From Heloderma charlesbogerti (taxonomy: Eukaryota; Chordata; Lepidosauria; Squamata; Helodermatidae): a DNA stretch of 64,000 bases. Below, piece after piece: positions 22,801 through 32,931 of the stretch. Made by a program: the position numbers and the translations under genes. Within the stretch, counting starts at the first letter, position 1, and each line of letters opens with the position of its first letter. A model generated the notes under the pieces. It worked only from the letters and a program-made list of their open reading frames with translations, did not search any database and had not been told where the DNA came from. The stretch is taken from the NCBI GenBank assembly GCA_026122225.1, contig JANEZZ010001852.1, positions 310,001-374,000 of the forward strand. The letters run 5' to 3'.

Positions 22801-23126
22801 CATTACTGCAACACTTCCTTATTTGGAGGCCTCCTAGATTTCATTTTCCATCTCAAGGTCACCCTGAGCATTCTGGTCTGGGGGATGATAGTACGCTCCT
22901 AGCAATAAATTAGTTTGGAGCCCAGTATTGTCACCCATTAAGCTTCTGTGGAAGAGTCTACCCCTTTTAGGTGTTCTAGTCTACTTGATACTATGCCCTC
23001 TTTGACGTACAGAGCAACACCTCCCCCAGTATGCCCTTCCCTGTCCTTCCTGTAGAGTTTATATCCAGAGATGACCGTATCCCATTGGTTCTCTCCATTC
23101 CGCCATGTTTCTGTAATGCCCACTAT

Positions 23127-23510
23127 GGGCATCTCTACACCAGCTTAAAATCCTGCATTTAAAACAAGGCTTCCTGCTTCCATTTTAAATGCAGTATCAT
23201 GACTCCCATTTTCATCCGCTTCCTTTCCCCCCCTCTCCTCCCCCCCTTCTCCCTGTATCTGAGTCTTCCATCATCTTTCATTGATCTTGCTCCTCTTCTT
23301 GCCGCTTTCCCTCTTTTTCACTGAGGGAACTCAAGTGGAACACAATGGGGTAATTTGATAGCTCATTATCTGCGATCTATTTAAAAATGGAACAAAGGGC
23401 ATTTAGTGCAGGAGATGCCTTGGAGGTTCACAGCGTCATGTAAAGAGCCCGCAAACCTCCATGAAGGAATAATCTCAATTGCAGGATAAAAGCTCTGTGT
23501 GAAGAAAGCC
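23127..23510. mobile_element. Harbinger-like element, 384 bp, nested in CR1
   Basis: The termini are GGGCATCTCTACAC and GTGTGAAGAAAGCC. It is flanked by TAT on both sides (23124-23126 and 23511-23513). Without the element, the flanks join into a continuous CR1 endonuclease segment encoding LDIVGITETW, which supports these exact borders. Sister copy at 12237-12603. Confidence 0.85.
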
Positions 23511-24002
23511 TATGTCTAGCTTCTCCTTTAAAACCAGGCACTCCAACTCTCCCATTTTGGCTCAGAGGCTTCTAGCATTTGCATAGAAACACCTATACAT
23601 GGTGTCCCTCCCCAGATGTCTCTGGTGTGTGCATCTTTTGCTATAGCACTTAGGATTCTTTGACTGGCTATCATGTTCTACCATATACTCATGGCTTATT
23701 TCCTCCCCTTCTACATTTGGGCAATCCAAAACATTTTAATCTTCATCCCCTTGGGATGATTTAACCTGAACTGGATGCTTCCTAGCTCCTGTTGGCTTTC
23801 CCCCAGGGTTTAGTTTAAAAGCTGCTCTGCCATCTTTTTTATGTTTAGCTCCAGCAGTCTGGTTCCATTTTGCTTCAAGTGGAGTCCGTCCCTCTTGTAC
23901 AGGTCTAGCTTGTCCCAAGATGTTCCCCAATGCCTAACAAATTCCTCTCTGCACCACCGTATCATCCACGCATTTAGACTCCTCAGCTTCATACACATTA
24001 GG

Positions 24003-24182
24003 TAGTAATTCTTACAACAAGCCTGTAAGGTCAGTCGGTCTTGTATCCAGATTGCAGATAAGGGACTGAAGCAGAGAGAAAGAGGCTTGCCTACAACCAT
24101 CACAACAGTTCTCGAAGGAGGTGTGATATTATGAACTGGGGACTTCCTAGCTCAGTCTCTTAGCCACTATGCTACACTTGGA
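24003..24182 (-). mobile_element. MIR SINE
   Basis: Reversed MIR wording: TCTTACAACAAGCCTGTAAG, then AGATAAGGGACTGAAGCAGA, GAGGCTTGCC and TTAGCCACTATGCTACACT at the tRNA-like head end. It abuts the 5' break of the long CR1. Confidence 0.75.
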
Positions 24183-24486
24183 GTCTTTCCTAACGCTTCA
24201 TTTAATAAAATACTGTGAGGTGCTATATAATAATCAGTAGGAATTCCGTTCCTCATTAGTAAGACATGAAGAAAATACATCTGGGAGAGACTGAACTAAA
24301 GTGGTTGGGACAGACAGAGCTATAGGTGTCATCCAACATTATAATGATTGCCTGGAAATTCTAGAAATACTAGTGAAAAACTTCTGTTTAACTGTAGTGT
24401 AGCTGAAGCTTTGGACCAGTATGACTTTGTTAACCACAATGTAGATCCTGAACGAAAACTTTCCTAGGAAGCAGCTTGTCAAACTC
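24183..24486. other. Unrecognised intronic stretch
   Basis: Nothing recognised. Confidence 0.5.
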
Positions 24487-25289
24487 CTGGGCCCCATCTA
24501 TCTGGCACCACTTTGACCCTCCACCCCATCGCAACTGCACAGCAATGTGGCTTCAAATCACCATGCCCTGCGATACGCTTGTGATGTACTGCTTGCTTCC
24601 CTAACAGACTCACTGTGCCCTTTTTTTTTGCCATTATACTGAAATGTGCAGCTGTGCAGTCCCGTGAGTGTGGAGATGCGACACTTCAGTGGCTGTTTTG
24701 TACCTGAGGGGCTCTGCTGTGTCTTTCTGACCCTTTTTAAGTAAACATTGGGTGTTTTGTGCTCTTTCATTTCCGCACCATCAGTTTGTCAGTTCCCCAG
24801 CCTGAGACTCTTGCGATGGTTCGCGCTCACAAGCCAAAATGGTGGCTGGAGCGATGTTGGTCCTTCCCCAAGACCCCACCCACCCAGCCCTTGGGTACTG
24901 AGTCCAAAAGCAACTGTTGCGAAGATACAAATCTGCAAATATGTGCAAAAGTGTGATTAAATAAGAAAACGCCCCTCTGTGCCTCTGTAACTGCGCAGCT
25001 GAGAAGGGATGCGGGGAGTAAAGGGGCATCACAGAGTGACGCAGGCACTATGCATGCCTACAACACGCCCACTGCAAAATGCGAAGTCAGTTTGGGGAAG
25101 GGACGAAGGCTCACAAGCGTGGGGAAACCTGTAGCAAACAAAAAACATCACAGCAAAACGACTCCTTGGAATTCCTCATTTTCTGGGCGAAAACCACGGA
25201 TGGCTGCAAAGTCGCGACTGTGTTATCTATCATGAGGGACCTCAACTCGCACCTGCCCCAGAGTAAAAGCTGGATGTAGATGGGCCCCG
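24487..25289. mobile_element. About 800-bp inverted-repeat DNA element, second copy
   Basis: The left end reads GGGCCCCATCTATCTGGCAC and the right end reads GATGTAGATGGGCCC, inverted termini as in the copy at 18437-19214. The two copies align along their length, with a few indels such as a C/T-rich insertion near 24870. Confidence 0.75.
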
Positions 25290-25629
25290 GGTGTTATGCT
25301 CTGAATCAGAATGTGGGAATCATCTGTACTTTGTGAGTAAACACATAGCATGATAAGTTTTGCATACAAAACATGCTTTCCTTTGTATGGCTTCAGCACT
25401 TCCCCACATCTTCTGCGAATGGTGCAAGCTGTACACAGCTGTTGTGTGAGACATGTGGGCTACAGAAGAGTGAACAATCTTAAGACTAATACAACTGTCT
25501 GTATTGACTTGTGCTGAGGCTGCTTCCATTGGGAGGGTTTTGTAGGTGACTGGTATGCAGAATAAACACCGATGTCATCTACACTCCAGCCCATAGGGGA
25601 ATGTTAAGCTCCAGATGCTGCTTTTGCAG
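25290..25629. other. Unrecognised intronic stretch
   Basis: No feature recognised. GCAGAATAAACACC near 25560 contains an AATAAA hexamer without supporting context. Confidence 0.4.
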
Positions 25630-25815
25630 ACAGACGTACCCTACCCCCGCCTCAGTTTGCCTGGCTGTGGGGGGCGCGTTGCAGGTGAGCAGACATGGCA
25701 AGCTGCCATTGGCGGAACCCCGTGGCGCCACTGGGAAAGGGAGGGGCCAGAGAGGCTTTTTACACTCTGCGCCCCTCCCAACAGCCTCTCACGCGTGTGG
25801 CTGGCTGAGGAGTGG
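25630..25815 (+). repeat. GC-rich repeat shared with the LTR element at 31972-32926
   Basis: It starts TACCCTACCCCCGCCTCAGT and includes AAGCTGCCATTGGCGGAACC, CCACTGGGAAAGGGAGGGGC and GAGAGGCTTTTTACACTCTG. The same order is present at 32152-32330, inside the small LTR element. It may be internal sequence of the same retroelement family. No LTR was found beside this copy. Confidence 0.6.
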
Positions 25816-27424
25816 TCAGCACATGCTCTCCAGCCCTGAAGAGGAGCGGCGAAGGCATCAATGGCCTGATCAGAGGCGGCAAGGCCTTCGCGGTGCATCC
25901 TTTGTCAGGCCCGAGGAGTGGCCTATGTTTCTGTTGTGGCTGCGGCAGAAGATAGGAGCTGGTGATGGTGGCTTTGGAAGCTTCTCCCTTGTGGAGGTGG
26001 CTGTTCGTCACGCGCCACCAGCAGCTGGACGGCTGGCCATTTTAACAGCACGTCCCCTCTTCGGCCAGGATCGGCCTGGGTTCCTGTTACGGCAGCGGCG
26101 GCATGCCACGATCGATGGCACCAGCGGTGGCACTTTTCGGGAGCCGGCGGGCAGCCATTCCTTTAGACAGGAGTGACAGCTCCATCATGTGCTGCCGGCG
26201 GTCAATTGGGCTCCTGTCTGTGGAGGCAGCCCCGTTGTTGCTGTGCTGGGATTGGCCGCAGTGAACAGGAGCCTGAGACAGCAGCTGTCAGGGTTGGATC
26301 GGAGCCCATAGAGCCCCAAAGCAGTTCTGATTCTGAGGAAGAGATAGACACCGTGGGAGAGGAACCCGTGCACTGTTCAGAGGCGCCGCCAGAGGGAGAG
26401 TCCCTCCCTGCTCACATTCCTGAGACTGGTAGTGACCCTGGCAGGGAGGGGGAGGGACAACTGGAGCTTTGGGACGCTAGGTGCTGGCGCAGGGACAAGC
26501 AGGAGATGGAGGGCGCCAAGAGGAGGCGCTCAGCCCACTTGGCGTGATGTCAACAGCTGCGCCCCAATGCCCCACGGGAAAGGGGTGGACTTTCACCTCC
26601 TAGCCCTGAAGTTCAGAGGCTTCCCGCCTTTACCCTCCAAACAGAGATCAATTGATTCACTAAGTCTAGAAACCCCTAGTAGGCAGCTCTCTTACGTTTC
26701 CCTCATTAGGCTCATGCAATTAGCATCTGTAAGCATCATTAGGTTGAATGGAAATGAAGCCTTGGAAAAGAGCCCTATCGTCTGGGTGTTGACTCTGGCT
26801 ACTTGAGGATTTCAGAAGGCGGCAAGGGCGCTCCTGACAGCAGCATCACCAGCTGCCCCCTTGTCAGGAGCGACTGCTCCTTTCACCCACCCTGCAGCTG
26901 ATGGGCTGTCCGCTTTAAACAGCGGCTCCAATTTGGTTCTCTTCCAAGAGTTGCAGCGGACACGGTCTTGCCCCTGGCGAGGACAATGGGTCTTCTGGGC
27001 CATTTGGCCCAAGGTTTGGGTTGCATGGGGCACAGGGAGATGGGGGAGGAGGTAATCCTGGTTGGGGGTCCCTCCAGGTGGTCTCACCCCTGTGACTCTT
27101 CCCAAGGGGATGGGTGGAGGTGCACTGTCTGCTTCTGGGGCTTGAGACACCCCTTTCCTCCTTAGCATCCTGTGGAAGGCCCCCCCTTGCTCAAGTTTCA
27201 GACTGGGGCCTTTGAGCACCTCATAGAGCCCCTGTTTTGTTAAGGAAGGTCTGAGGCTCGATCCCCAGCTTCCCCGGGTAGGGCATGGTGAGAATCTTGC
27301 CTGACACCCTGGTAGAGCCGTTGCCAACCCCTGTGTGGGGAGATCGGTAGTTCTGTGGGTTTGGGGTTCTCTTGTTTTCACACCTCCCAGGCAGCTTAGA
27401 GTGCCAGTGGTTAAAGTGGGCAGT
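25816..27424. other. GC-rich block, origin unknown
   Basis: This 1.6-kb block is GC-rich and carries open frames on both strands, including 191 codons (plus, to 26176), 124 codons (plus, 26173-26547) and 234 codons (minus, 27516-26812). None shows a domain that I recognise. The minus frame runs into an obvious SINE, so it is unlikely to be a gene. The acidic SSSDSEEEIDTVGEEPVH peptide near 26320-26375 resembles low-complexity text also found near 49290-49400. A decayed retroelement is my best guess. Confidence 0.3.
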
Positions 27425-27560
27425 TGGGCAGTGGTTAAAGTGCTGTACTGGGACTTGGAGATATGGGTTCTAAGTTCCCACCCAGCCCTGAAGCTCACTG
27501 GGTGACTTTGAGCCAATCCCTGGCCCTCTGCCTAACCTACCTCACCGGGTTGTTGTAAGG
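27425..27560 (+). mobile_element. MIR-like (CORE/tRNA) SINE
   Basis: It reads CAGTGGTTAAAGTGCTGTAC, then ATGGGTTCTAAGTTCCCACC (the B-box region), GCTCACTGGGTGACTTTGAG and CTAACCTACCTCACCGGGTT. This is the usual order of MIR-like SINEs in reptiles. The 3' end is lost. Confidence 0.75.
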
Positions 27561-27640
27561 ATTGTTCCACATTCACTTGGCAGGGCCTTTAACGCAGGGC
27601 TTTAACGTTTGTTCTAAGGGCATGGTCTGGAGGAACAGGA

Positions 27641-27688
27641 GAAGCTAAGCAGGGTTGAGCCTGGTCTGTAATTGTATGGGTGACCTGA
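27641..27688 (+). mobile_element. 5S rRNA-derived fragment (SINE3-like or pseudogene)
   Basis: GAAGCTAAGCAGGGTTGAGC followed by CTGGTCTGTAATTGTATGGG and TGACCT matches the 5S rRNA internal promoter region (A box, intermediate element, C box) with a few changes. The first third and the last part of 5S rRNA are not recognisable. It is therefore a 5S-derived SINE head or a 5S pseudogene, not a working rRNA gene. Confidence 0.7.
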
Positions 27689-27789
27689 GTCCCATGCACA
27701 TATGTAAGTATAGAATTATTTTCCGTGTGGATTTGAAGTGGGTTTCAGGTCTCAAGCCTGTACCGAGACACCCCCCTTTCCTTTTGTTT

Positions 27790-27821
27790 GTGTATTTCAT
27801 TACCTTTGTAATGAAATACAC
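27790..27821. repeat. Perfect short hairpin
   Basis: The arms GTGTATTTCATTAC and GTAATGAAATACAC are exact 14-bp complements around a CTTT loop. Its role is unknown. It could be the centre of a decayed palindromic element. Confidence 0.8.
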
Positions 27822-27829
27822 AACCCATA

Positions 27830-29319
27830 GGTGGGTTGTCCTATGTGGGCCACGTCCCCCATTGTTGTATAGGATGTCCCACAAGAAAGGGCAAGCAGGG
27901 GAAGGGCAATGCACCTTCCCACTTGCCAACAGGCATTGGAGGAGGCATGATCCTTCCTCTGAAGATGAGGCCCAGCCGGTCTTACCTTAAACTGGGCTAG
28001 ATTGAAGGCGGTGGAAAAAGACTAAGGGATGGTACCAGCCCCCTTTGTCCGTTTCGAATGTGGTGGGGGCTCTGGGCCCAAAACAAACTTCGAGACAGAC
28101 CCAGAGTAGCTTATTATTTTTTGTTGCAGCACGCTTGGTCGTGATCAAAGCTTCCTCCAGCACGGCTCCACCGCAGGTTATGGGCCTGTTCCTTCTGCCG
28201 CTCTCGAAGGATCAAGTCATCTAGTGTCATTAGCACGTCCGGTTGCCATCAAGCACCCTCCAGCTCAGCTCCTATTCCAAGTCTGAGATCTAAAGCTCTC
28301 AAAGGACCAAGCCATGCTGTATCCTTTGCTATAGTGTGTGGTTTAGTGACATCTGAGCTGGCTTGCAGCCCTCTGTGCCAATAATTACAGACTCAGGGCA
28401 CTTTGGCATTATTAAATCTTTTATAGTTTTATTCCACTTAGTGCTGGGTTAACTTTAGTGTTAGTATCACAGGATTAACCCCCTCCCCTACGCCTACCCT
28501 CCCCTGGTGTCTGCAGTGGCAGAACCATTCCAGGCTATTTATACCTTCTCCACAGTAAATCCGGATTTAGGTGCAAAGGGTCTTGTGCTTGCGTGACCTG
28601 TGCTTACTTGTACACATTACTTGGGGCTGGGGTTTAGATGGGGTGTATGTGCCCTCACCCATTTGTACCATCCCATTCAACCTTAAGGAGGGAGGTCCTG
28701 ATTGCTATGGCCTGTAAAGACAGAAGGAGTTTCAAAGGGGGAGTGGGTAGATGTTCTCTTCCCCCATCTGGTGTATGGAAATAGTGGAACAAGGCCACAT
28801 AGAGTGTTCATAAACCAGGACAGGAAGGCTTGCACAGTAATAGCCCTATCCAAAAGGGCCCTTCCCAGTTTGAACCGAGCCCCTCATATGGCTTTGTAGT
28901 GGTTCCGTGGCAGGAGAATACAGTGTACATTGTAATTTGCATTTTAGAAAGGTTCTGGGTTTCATGCCAGGGCTAGTGTCAGGCCTACATTTCTCTGAAA
29001 TCAGAGATTTATCTACAGTAGGTACATTTGGTTAAATATATATTTAAAGATACAGCTTGCAGGTTGTTAAGTCTGTATGTGGCCTTGTTTATTCTTACTC
29101 TGTGAGCACCTTCAGAGTGATAGTGCCTACAGGATGCCTGTGGGGCGAGGCAGGTTGACTTATACAGGTGCTCTCGTGATGTCACACTTCATGCCCTTTA
29201 TGGAGTGAAGGAGTCCTTATTTCACTGGCATAGCTTCTGTCCGGTGCTGGCCTTTGGTGAAGGTTGTATTACCACAAATGGGGTTAGGCTCCCACACCAT
29301 TGAGTTTGCCGCCACCCCT

Positions 29320-29321
<2 letters not shown>
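27830..29321. other. Unclassified block, possibly retroelement debris
   Basis: No exon or named repeat. GGCTATTTATACCTTCTCC near 28533 contains a TATA-like string, and the surrounding text has the look of LTR sequence, but no second LTR or terminal TG/CA pair was found. Confidence 0.3.

Positions 29322-29357
<36 letters not shown>
29322..29357. repeat. (CA)n microsatellite
   Basis: A perfect CA run of about 18 units. Confidence 0.95.
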
Positions 29358-29359
<2 letters not shown>

Positions 29360-30560
29360 GGAAGAGGATTTTGGTTGGATTTCAATTTTTGAAGATTACC
29401 AGTGTTTCTTTTTCAGAAACATGAGTTCATCTTCAAGGTTGAGTTGCAGACATGCTATGACGCCTCCAGTGGGCTGGGTTTTAGGGTTAATTATAAGGAT
29501 CATCGGGGGTGTAGCACCACGCCCAAGGGTTGGCCCTCTAATATCTCAAGATGCTGTTATTCAAACTTCTCTTATACTTGGCATCACCTGTGCACGCCAA
29601 TTCAAGGCTTAATGTCCATTCTTAAATTCCTTGTGTGTGAAGAGCAGGCCTCCGTTCTTGTAATTAAAACACAGTCCTCCCATGATCCAAATGTTATGGA
29701 TCGGGTAGTAGTATTGAATTTGCACCGCCCCCTGCATAATATCTGATTTCTCATGAGGCATATAAATGTCAGGACAGGAGGCGGGAGTGTGACTAAGCAT
29801 TAGGCTTGTCACTCCCAGCGGCTGCTAGGATGCAAGCTTCTGTGGTCGACATGCCATCTAGGGCAGGGCCAGGACATCACCTGCAACTGCGGACTCCAGG
29901 CATCCCCTTTCCCCAGATATCCTTTATGACTCCAGAGATTGTGGCCATTAACTAGCACCTCTACCTCCGAAGCGTCATTGTTGTATGTGACCACCTTAAC
30001 AGTGGGGCCCTCAGAATCTCCAAGCTGGTCTGGGATCCAGATGTGTTCCAACTGATTGGGCCCTGGGATACCTGACGCCCAAGTGCAGTATGATATTGTC
30101 CGGATTTGGTTCAGGAAACTTAAAACTGACTAATTAGCTAGGGGCACAGAGGTGTTCCTTCTCCCTACACTGATAGAGGAATTATGTCCTGTCAGGGCAT
30201 TAGCTGCTTCCTGCATCTATAGGGGTTGGTAGATAGCCCAGTCTTTTTCCTCAGATGGGTTCCCCCTCCACATTTAATTATATCAATTCTGGACTGTTAT
30301 TAAGCTGGCATTGAGTACTCTCAGTCTAAGAAATCCAATTTAGGACACATTCTTTCAGCATTGGGGCTGCTCCTACAGCCGTGTCTTCGGGTTCTGGCAC
30401 CGGATAAAGTGAAGGTGGTGGGCAGGTGGCACTCCAAGGCCTTCAGGACTTACGTGTGGGTTTTTCCTTGATGCCAAGGAATTGCCTCTCCTTTTCTATT
30501 ACTTACTGTTCTCCTTTATCTCCTTTAGATCAATGGAATGGATGTGAACCTGTGCATGCG
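29358..30560. other. Unclassified block with broken minus-strand frames
   Basis: On the minus strand, about 30120-29809 stays open and reads NQIRTISYCTWASG, then HIWIPDQLGDSEGPTV and SHKGYLGKGDAWSP. A further open piece (29812-29609) has IWIMGGLCFNYKNGG. The composition looks protein-like, with few low-complexity runs. I cannot assign a family. A decayed retroviral or retroelement protein is possible. No splice sites or GLIS3 similarity were seen. Confidence 0.3.
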
Positions 30561-30564
30561 CTCT

Positions 30565-31971
30565 TGTGGTCACAGCATGGTGTTCGGGGATGGTCGGAGG
30601 CCTTAGGTCAAGCTGTGGATCTCAGCTCAGACTGTCCCAGTGTGCCCGTGTTCGGGGGCTAAAAGATATGACGCCGGAAGATGAGCCCCTCAGGTCAGAA
30701 GGTGTCCAATATACTACTGGGGAAGAGCACAGGGAATTTCCAAGTAGTGCCAGAAAGAGTGAAGCGGCTGGGCCACAGCCAAAAGGACACTCAGCTGGGG
30801 ATGTGTCTGGTGGTGAAAAGAAAGTCCGATGCTGTAAAGAACAATATTGTTTAGGAACCTGGAATGTAAGATCAATGAATCAAGCTAAGCTGGAAGTGGT
30901 CAAACATGAGATGGCAAGATTGAACATCGACATCTTGGGCATCAGTGAACTAAAATGGACAGGCATGGGCGAATTTAATTCAGGTGACAATTATATCTAC
31001 TACTGTGGGCAAGAATCCCTTAGAAGAAATGGAGTAGCACTTAGAAGAAATGGAGTAGCAACAAAAGGGTGGGTAAAGCAGTACTGGGGTACAATCTCAA
31101 AAACGATAGAATGATCTCAGTACGAATCCAAGGCAAACCATCCAACATCACAGTAATTCAAGTCTATGCCCCAACCACTGAGGCTGAAGAAGCTGAGGTT
31201 GATCAGTTCTAGGAAGACCTACAACACCTTCTAGAACTAACACCAAAAAAAGATGTCCTCTTCATCATAGGGGATTGGAATGCTAAAGTAGGAAGTCAAG
31301 AAATAACCGGGATAACAGGCAAGCATGGCCTTGGTGTACAAAATGAAGCAGGACAAAGGTTAATACAGTTTTGCTAAGAGAACATGCTGATCATAGCAAA
31401 CACTCTTTTCCAACAGCACAAGAGGCGACTCTACACATGGACATCCCCAGATGGTCAATATCGAAATCAGATTGATATGTACTTTGCAGCCAAAGATGGA
31501 GAAGCTCTATACAGTCAGTAAAAACAAGATCTGGAGCTGACTGTGGCTCATATCATGAGCTTCTTATTGCAAAATTTCGGCTTAAATTGAAGAACGTAGG
31601 GAAAACCACTAAACTATTCAGGTATGACCTAAATCATATCCCTTATGAATATACAGTGGAGGTGACGAATAGATTTAAGACCTGATAGACAGAGTGCCTG
31701 AGGAACTATGGACGGAGGTCCAGAACATTGTTCAGGAGGCAGCAACTCAATCCATCCCAAAGAAAAAGAAATGCAAGAAAGCAAAGTGGCTGTCTGATGA
31801 GGCTTTACAAGTAGCTGAGGAAAGAAGGGAAGAGAAAAGCAAGGGAGAAAGGGGAAGATATATCCAACTGAATGCAGAGTTCCAGAGAATAGCAAGGAGA
31901 GACAAGAAGGCCTTCTTAAATGAACAATGCAAAGAAATCGAGGAAAACAATAGAATGGGAAAGACTAGAGA
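30565..31971 (+). mobile_element. BovB (RTE) LINE, 5' half with endonuclease region
   Basis: The 5' leader text (KMTPEDEPLRSEGVQY, GGEKKVRCCKEQYCLG) leads into the endonuclease domain: GTWNVRSMNQAKLEVVKHEM, LNIDILGISELKWTGMGEF and YYCGQES. Later frames encode FIIGDWNAKVGSQE, the catalytic GDWNA motif, and DPKKKKCKKAKWLSDEALQ-type text to NNRMGKTRD. Stops occur in several places (for example near 31209 and 31375), and a 21-bp tandem duplication lies at 31019-31060. The copy ends abruptly at the LTR element starting at 31972. Its reverse-transcriptase half is absent here. The BovB RT at 40735 is a separate copy, judging by position and flanks. Confidence 0.9.
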
Positions 31972-32147
31972 TGCTGTCACGCCATCCCTCAGGCTGGGTA
32001 TGTTTTCACCCATAAAACTGCCAGCTAGCTGCTGGTACAATCAGTGCCCGTCCTAGGTTTCCCCTTTGCGGATATTTCAATAAATGTGGCCCCATTTTTA
32101 ATCCAATCACTTGTGTCTGTCTCTTTATTACCCCATCTCCACTTGCA
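31972..32147 (+). repeat. 176-bp LTR (left) of a small LTR element
   Basis: It starts TGCTGTCACGCCATCCCTCA and ends CTCCACTTGCA, i.e. TG...CA. It contains AATAAATG (a polyadenylation-type signal) followed by GTGTCTGTCTCTTTATTACC. It is the same length as, and closely matches, 32751-32926. Confidence 0.75.
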
Positions 32148-32750
32148 AATGCCCTACCCCCACATCCGGCTTGCCTGGCTGCAGGGGGGGGCCTTGCAGG
32201 CAGGTGGGGTGAGCAGACGTGGCAGGCCGCCATTGGCGGAAACCCGTGGCACCACTGGGAAAGAGAGGGGCCGGAGAGGCTTTTTACAATCCACACCCCT
32301 CCCAACAGCCTTTCGCTCACATAGCTCCCGCCCTCTCTTAAGTAGTGTGGGTGCCAACCAGTTGCCCTTTGGGGGCCAAGTAGGAATTTTTGGCTCACAG
32401 TCCTATTGGCTTGAGCTGTGCATCTTTTTGCCTACCTCACACTGTTAATGAGGTTGGGTGTGTCCTTTAGGTAGATTTGGTCTAATTCTTGCTCAGTCTA
32501 GGTCACACATTACAGATGGCGGCTAAGAGGGGCAAAGGAGAATGAGCTTAGGGATGGTGAGCATTTAGAGGCACCTTATGGTGACAGGTGAGGCCTGAGG
32601 CCTCCCGAACGGGTTTTACAGCTTGGCAGGGGGGATAAGGGTTGCCTGGGAGACCGACTCACCTCACTCCCCCAGGAGCTTTGCGGCCCGGGAGGGGGTG
32701 ACAGGGGAAGGTCTACCTCCCCCATAAGGGGCAGTCCGGAGGGGCAGCGA

Positions 32751-32926
32751 TGTTGTCACACCACCCCTCAGGCTGGGTATGTTTTCGCCCATAAAACTGC
32801 CAGCTAGCCACTAGTACAGTCAGTGCCCGTTCTAGGTTTCCCTTTTGCAGATATTTCAATAAATGTGGCCCCATTTTTCATCCAAGTACTTGTGTCTGTC
32901 TCTTTATTACTCCGTCTCTGCTCACA
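32751..32926 (+). repeat. 176-bp LTR (right) of the small LTR element
   Basis: It starts TGTTGTCACACCACCCCTCA and ends GTCTCTGCTCACA. It differs from the left copy by scattered substitutions and no net length change. Confidence 0.75.
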
Positions 32927-32931
32927 ATAGA

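Larger units (their letters stand above)
19655..23995 (-). mobile_element. Long CR1 LINE copy, broken by three insertions
   Basis: Read from 23995 downward, it shows an ORF1 esterase-like piece (KRDGLHLKQNGTRLLELN near 23840-23880), then the ORF2 endonuclease start (PIVGITETW and GGGVALYVK, 23132-22960). RT N-terminal text follows at 22042-21698: FFSSVFTAEDKEQ, SLGPDGIHPRVLKEL. Later come LGVVVDSSMKMSTQCAAAVKK (20550-20314) and SLEKRRVRGDMI (about 20145-20110). It ends with the CATAAGAA-type 3' terminus near 19660, in the form ATAAGAAAACCCATGCTGG. Frameshifts and stops are scattered through it, so it is inactive. The nested elements are listed separately. Confidence 0.9.
31972..32926 (+). mobile_element. 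Compact non-autonomous LTR retrotransposon (TRIM-like)
   Basis: Two direct 176-bp repeats with TG...CA ends bracket only 603 bp of internal sequence, far too short for gag-pol. A purine-rich GGAGGGGCAGCGA lies directly before the right LTR, as a polypurine tract should. The orientation comes from that tract and the AATAAA in the LTRs. Flanks AGAGA (31967-31971) and ATAGA (32927-32931) agree at four of five bases, a weak target duplication. The internal segment 32152-32330 recurs at 25630-25815. No primer-binding site that I can name was seen. Confidence 0.7.

Noticed and set aside
25601..26547. Adjacent plus-strand frames of 191 and 124 codons.
   Set aside because: The first begins upstream of a dispersed repeat and passes through it. 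Neither has a recognised domain or splice context.
26812..27516. A 234-codon open frame on the minus strand.
   Set aside because: Its N-terminal part reads through a MIR-like SINE (27425-27560) and the rest is GC-rich without a domain, so it is most likely accidental.
29809..30051. Minus-strand 80-codon frame that looks protein-like, possibly from a retroviral protein.
   Set aside because: I recognise no family motif, so I do not name it. It is kept only as part of the unclassified block.
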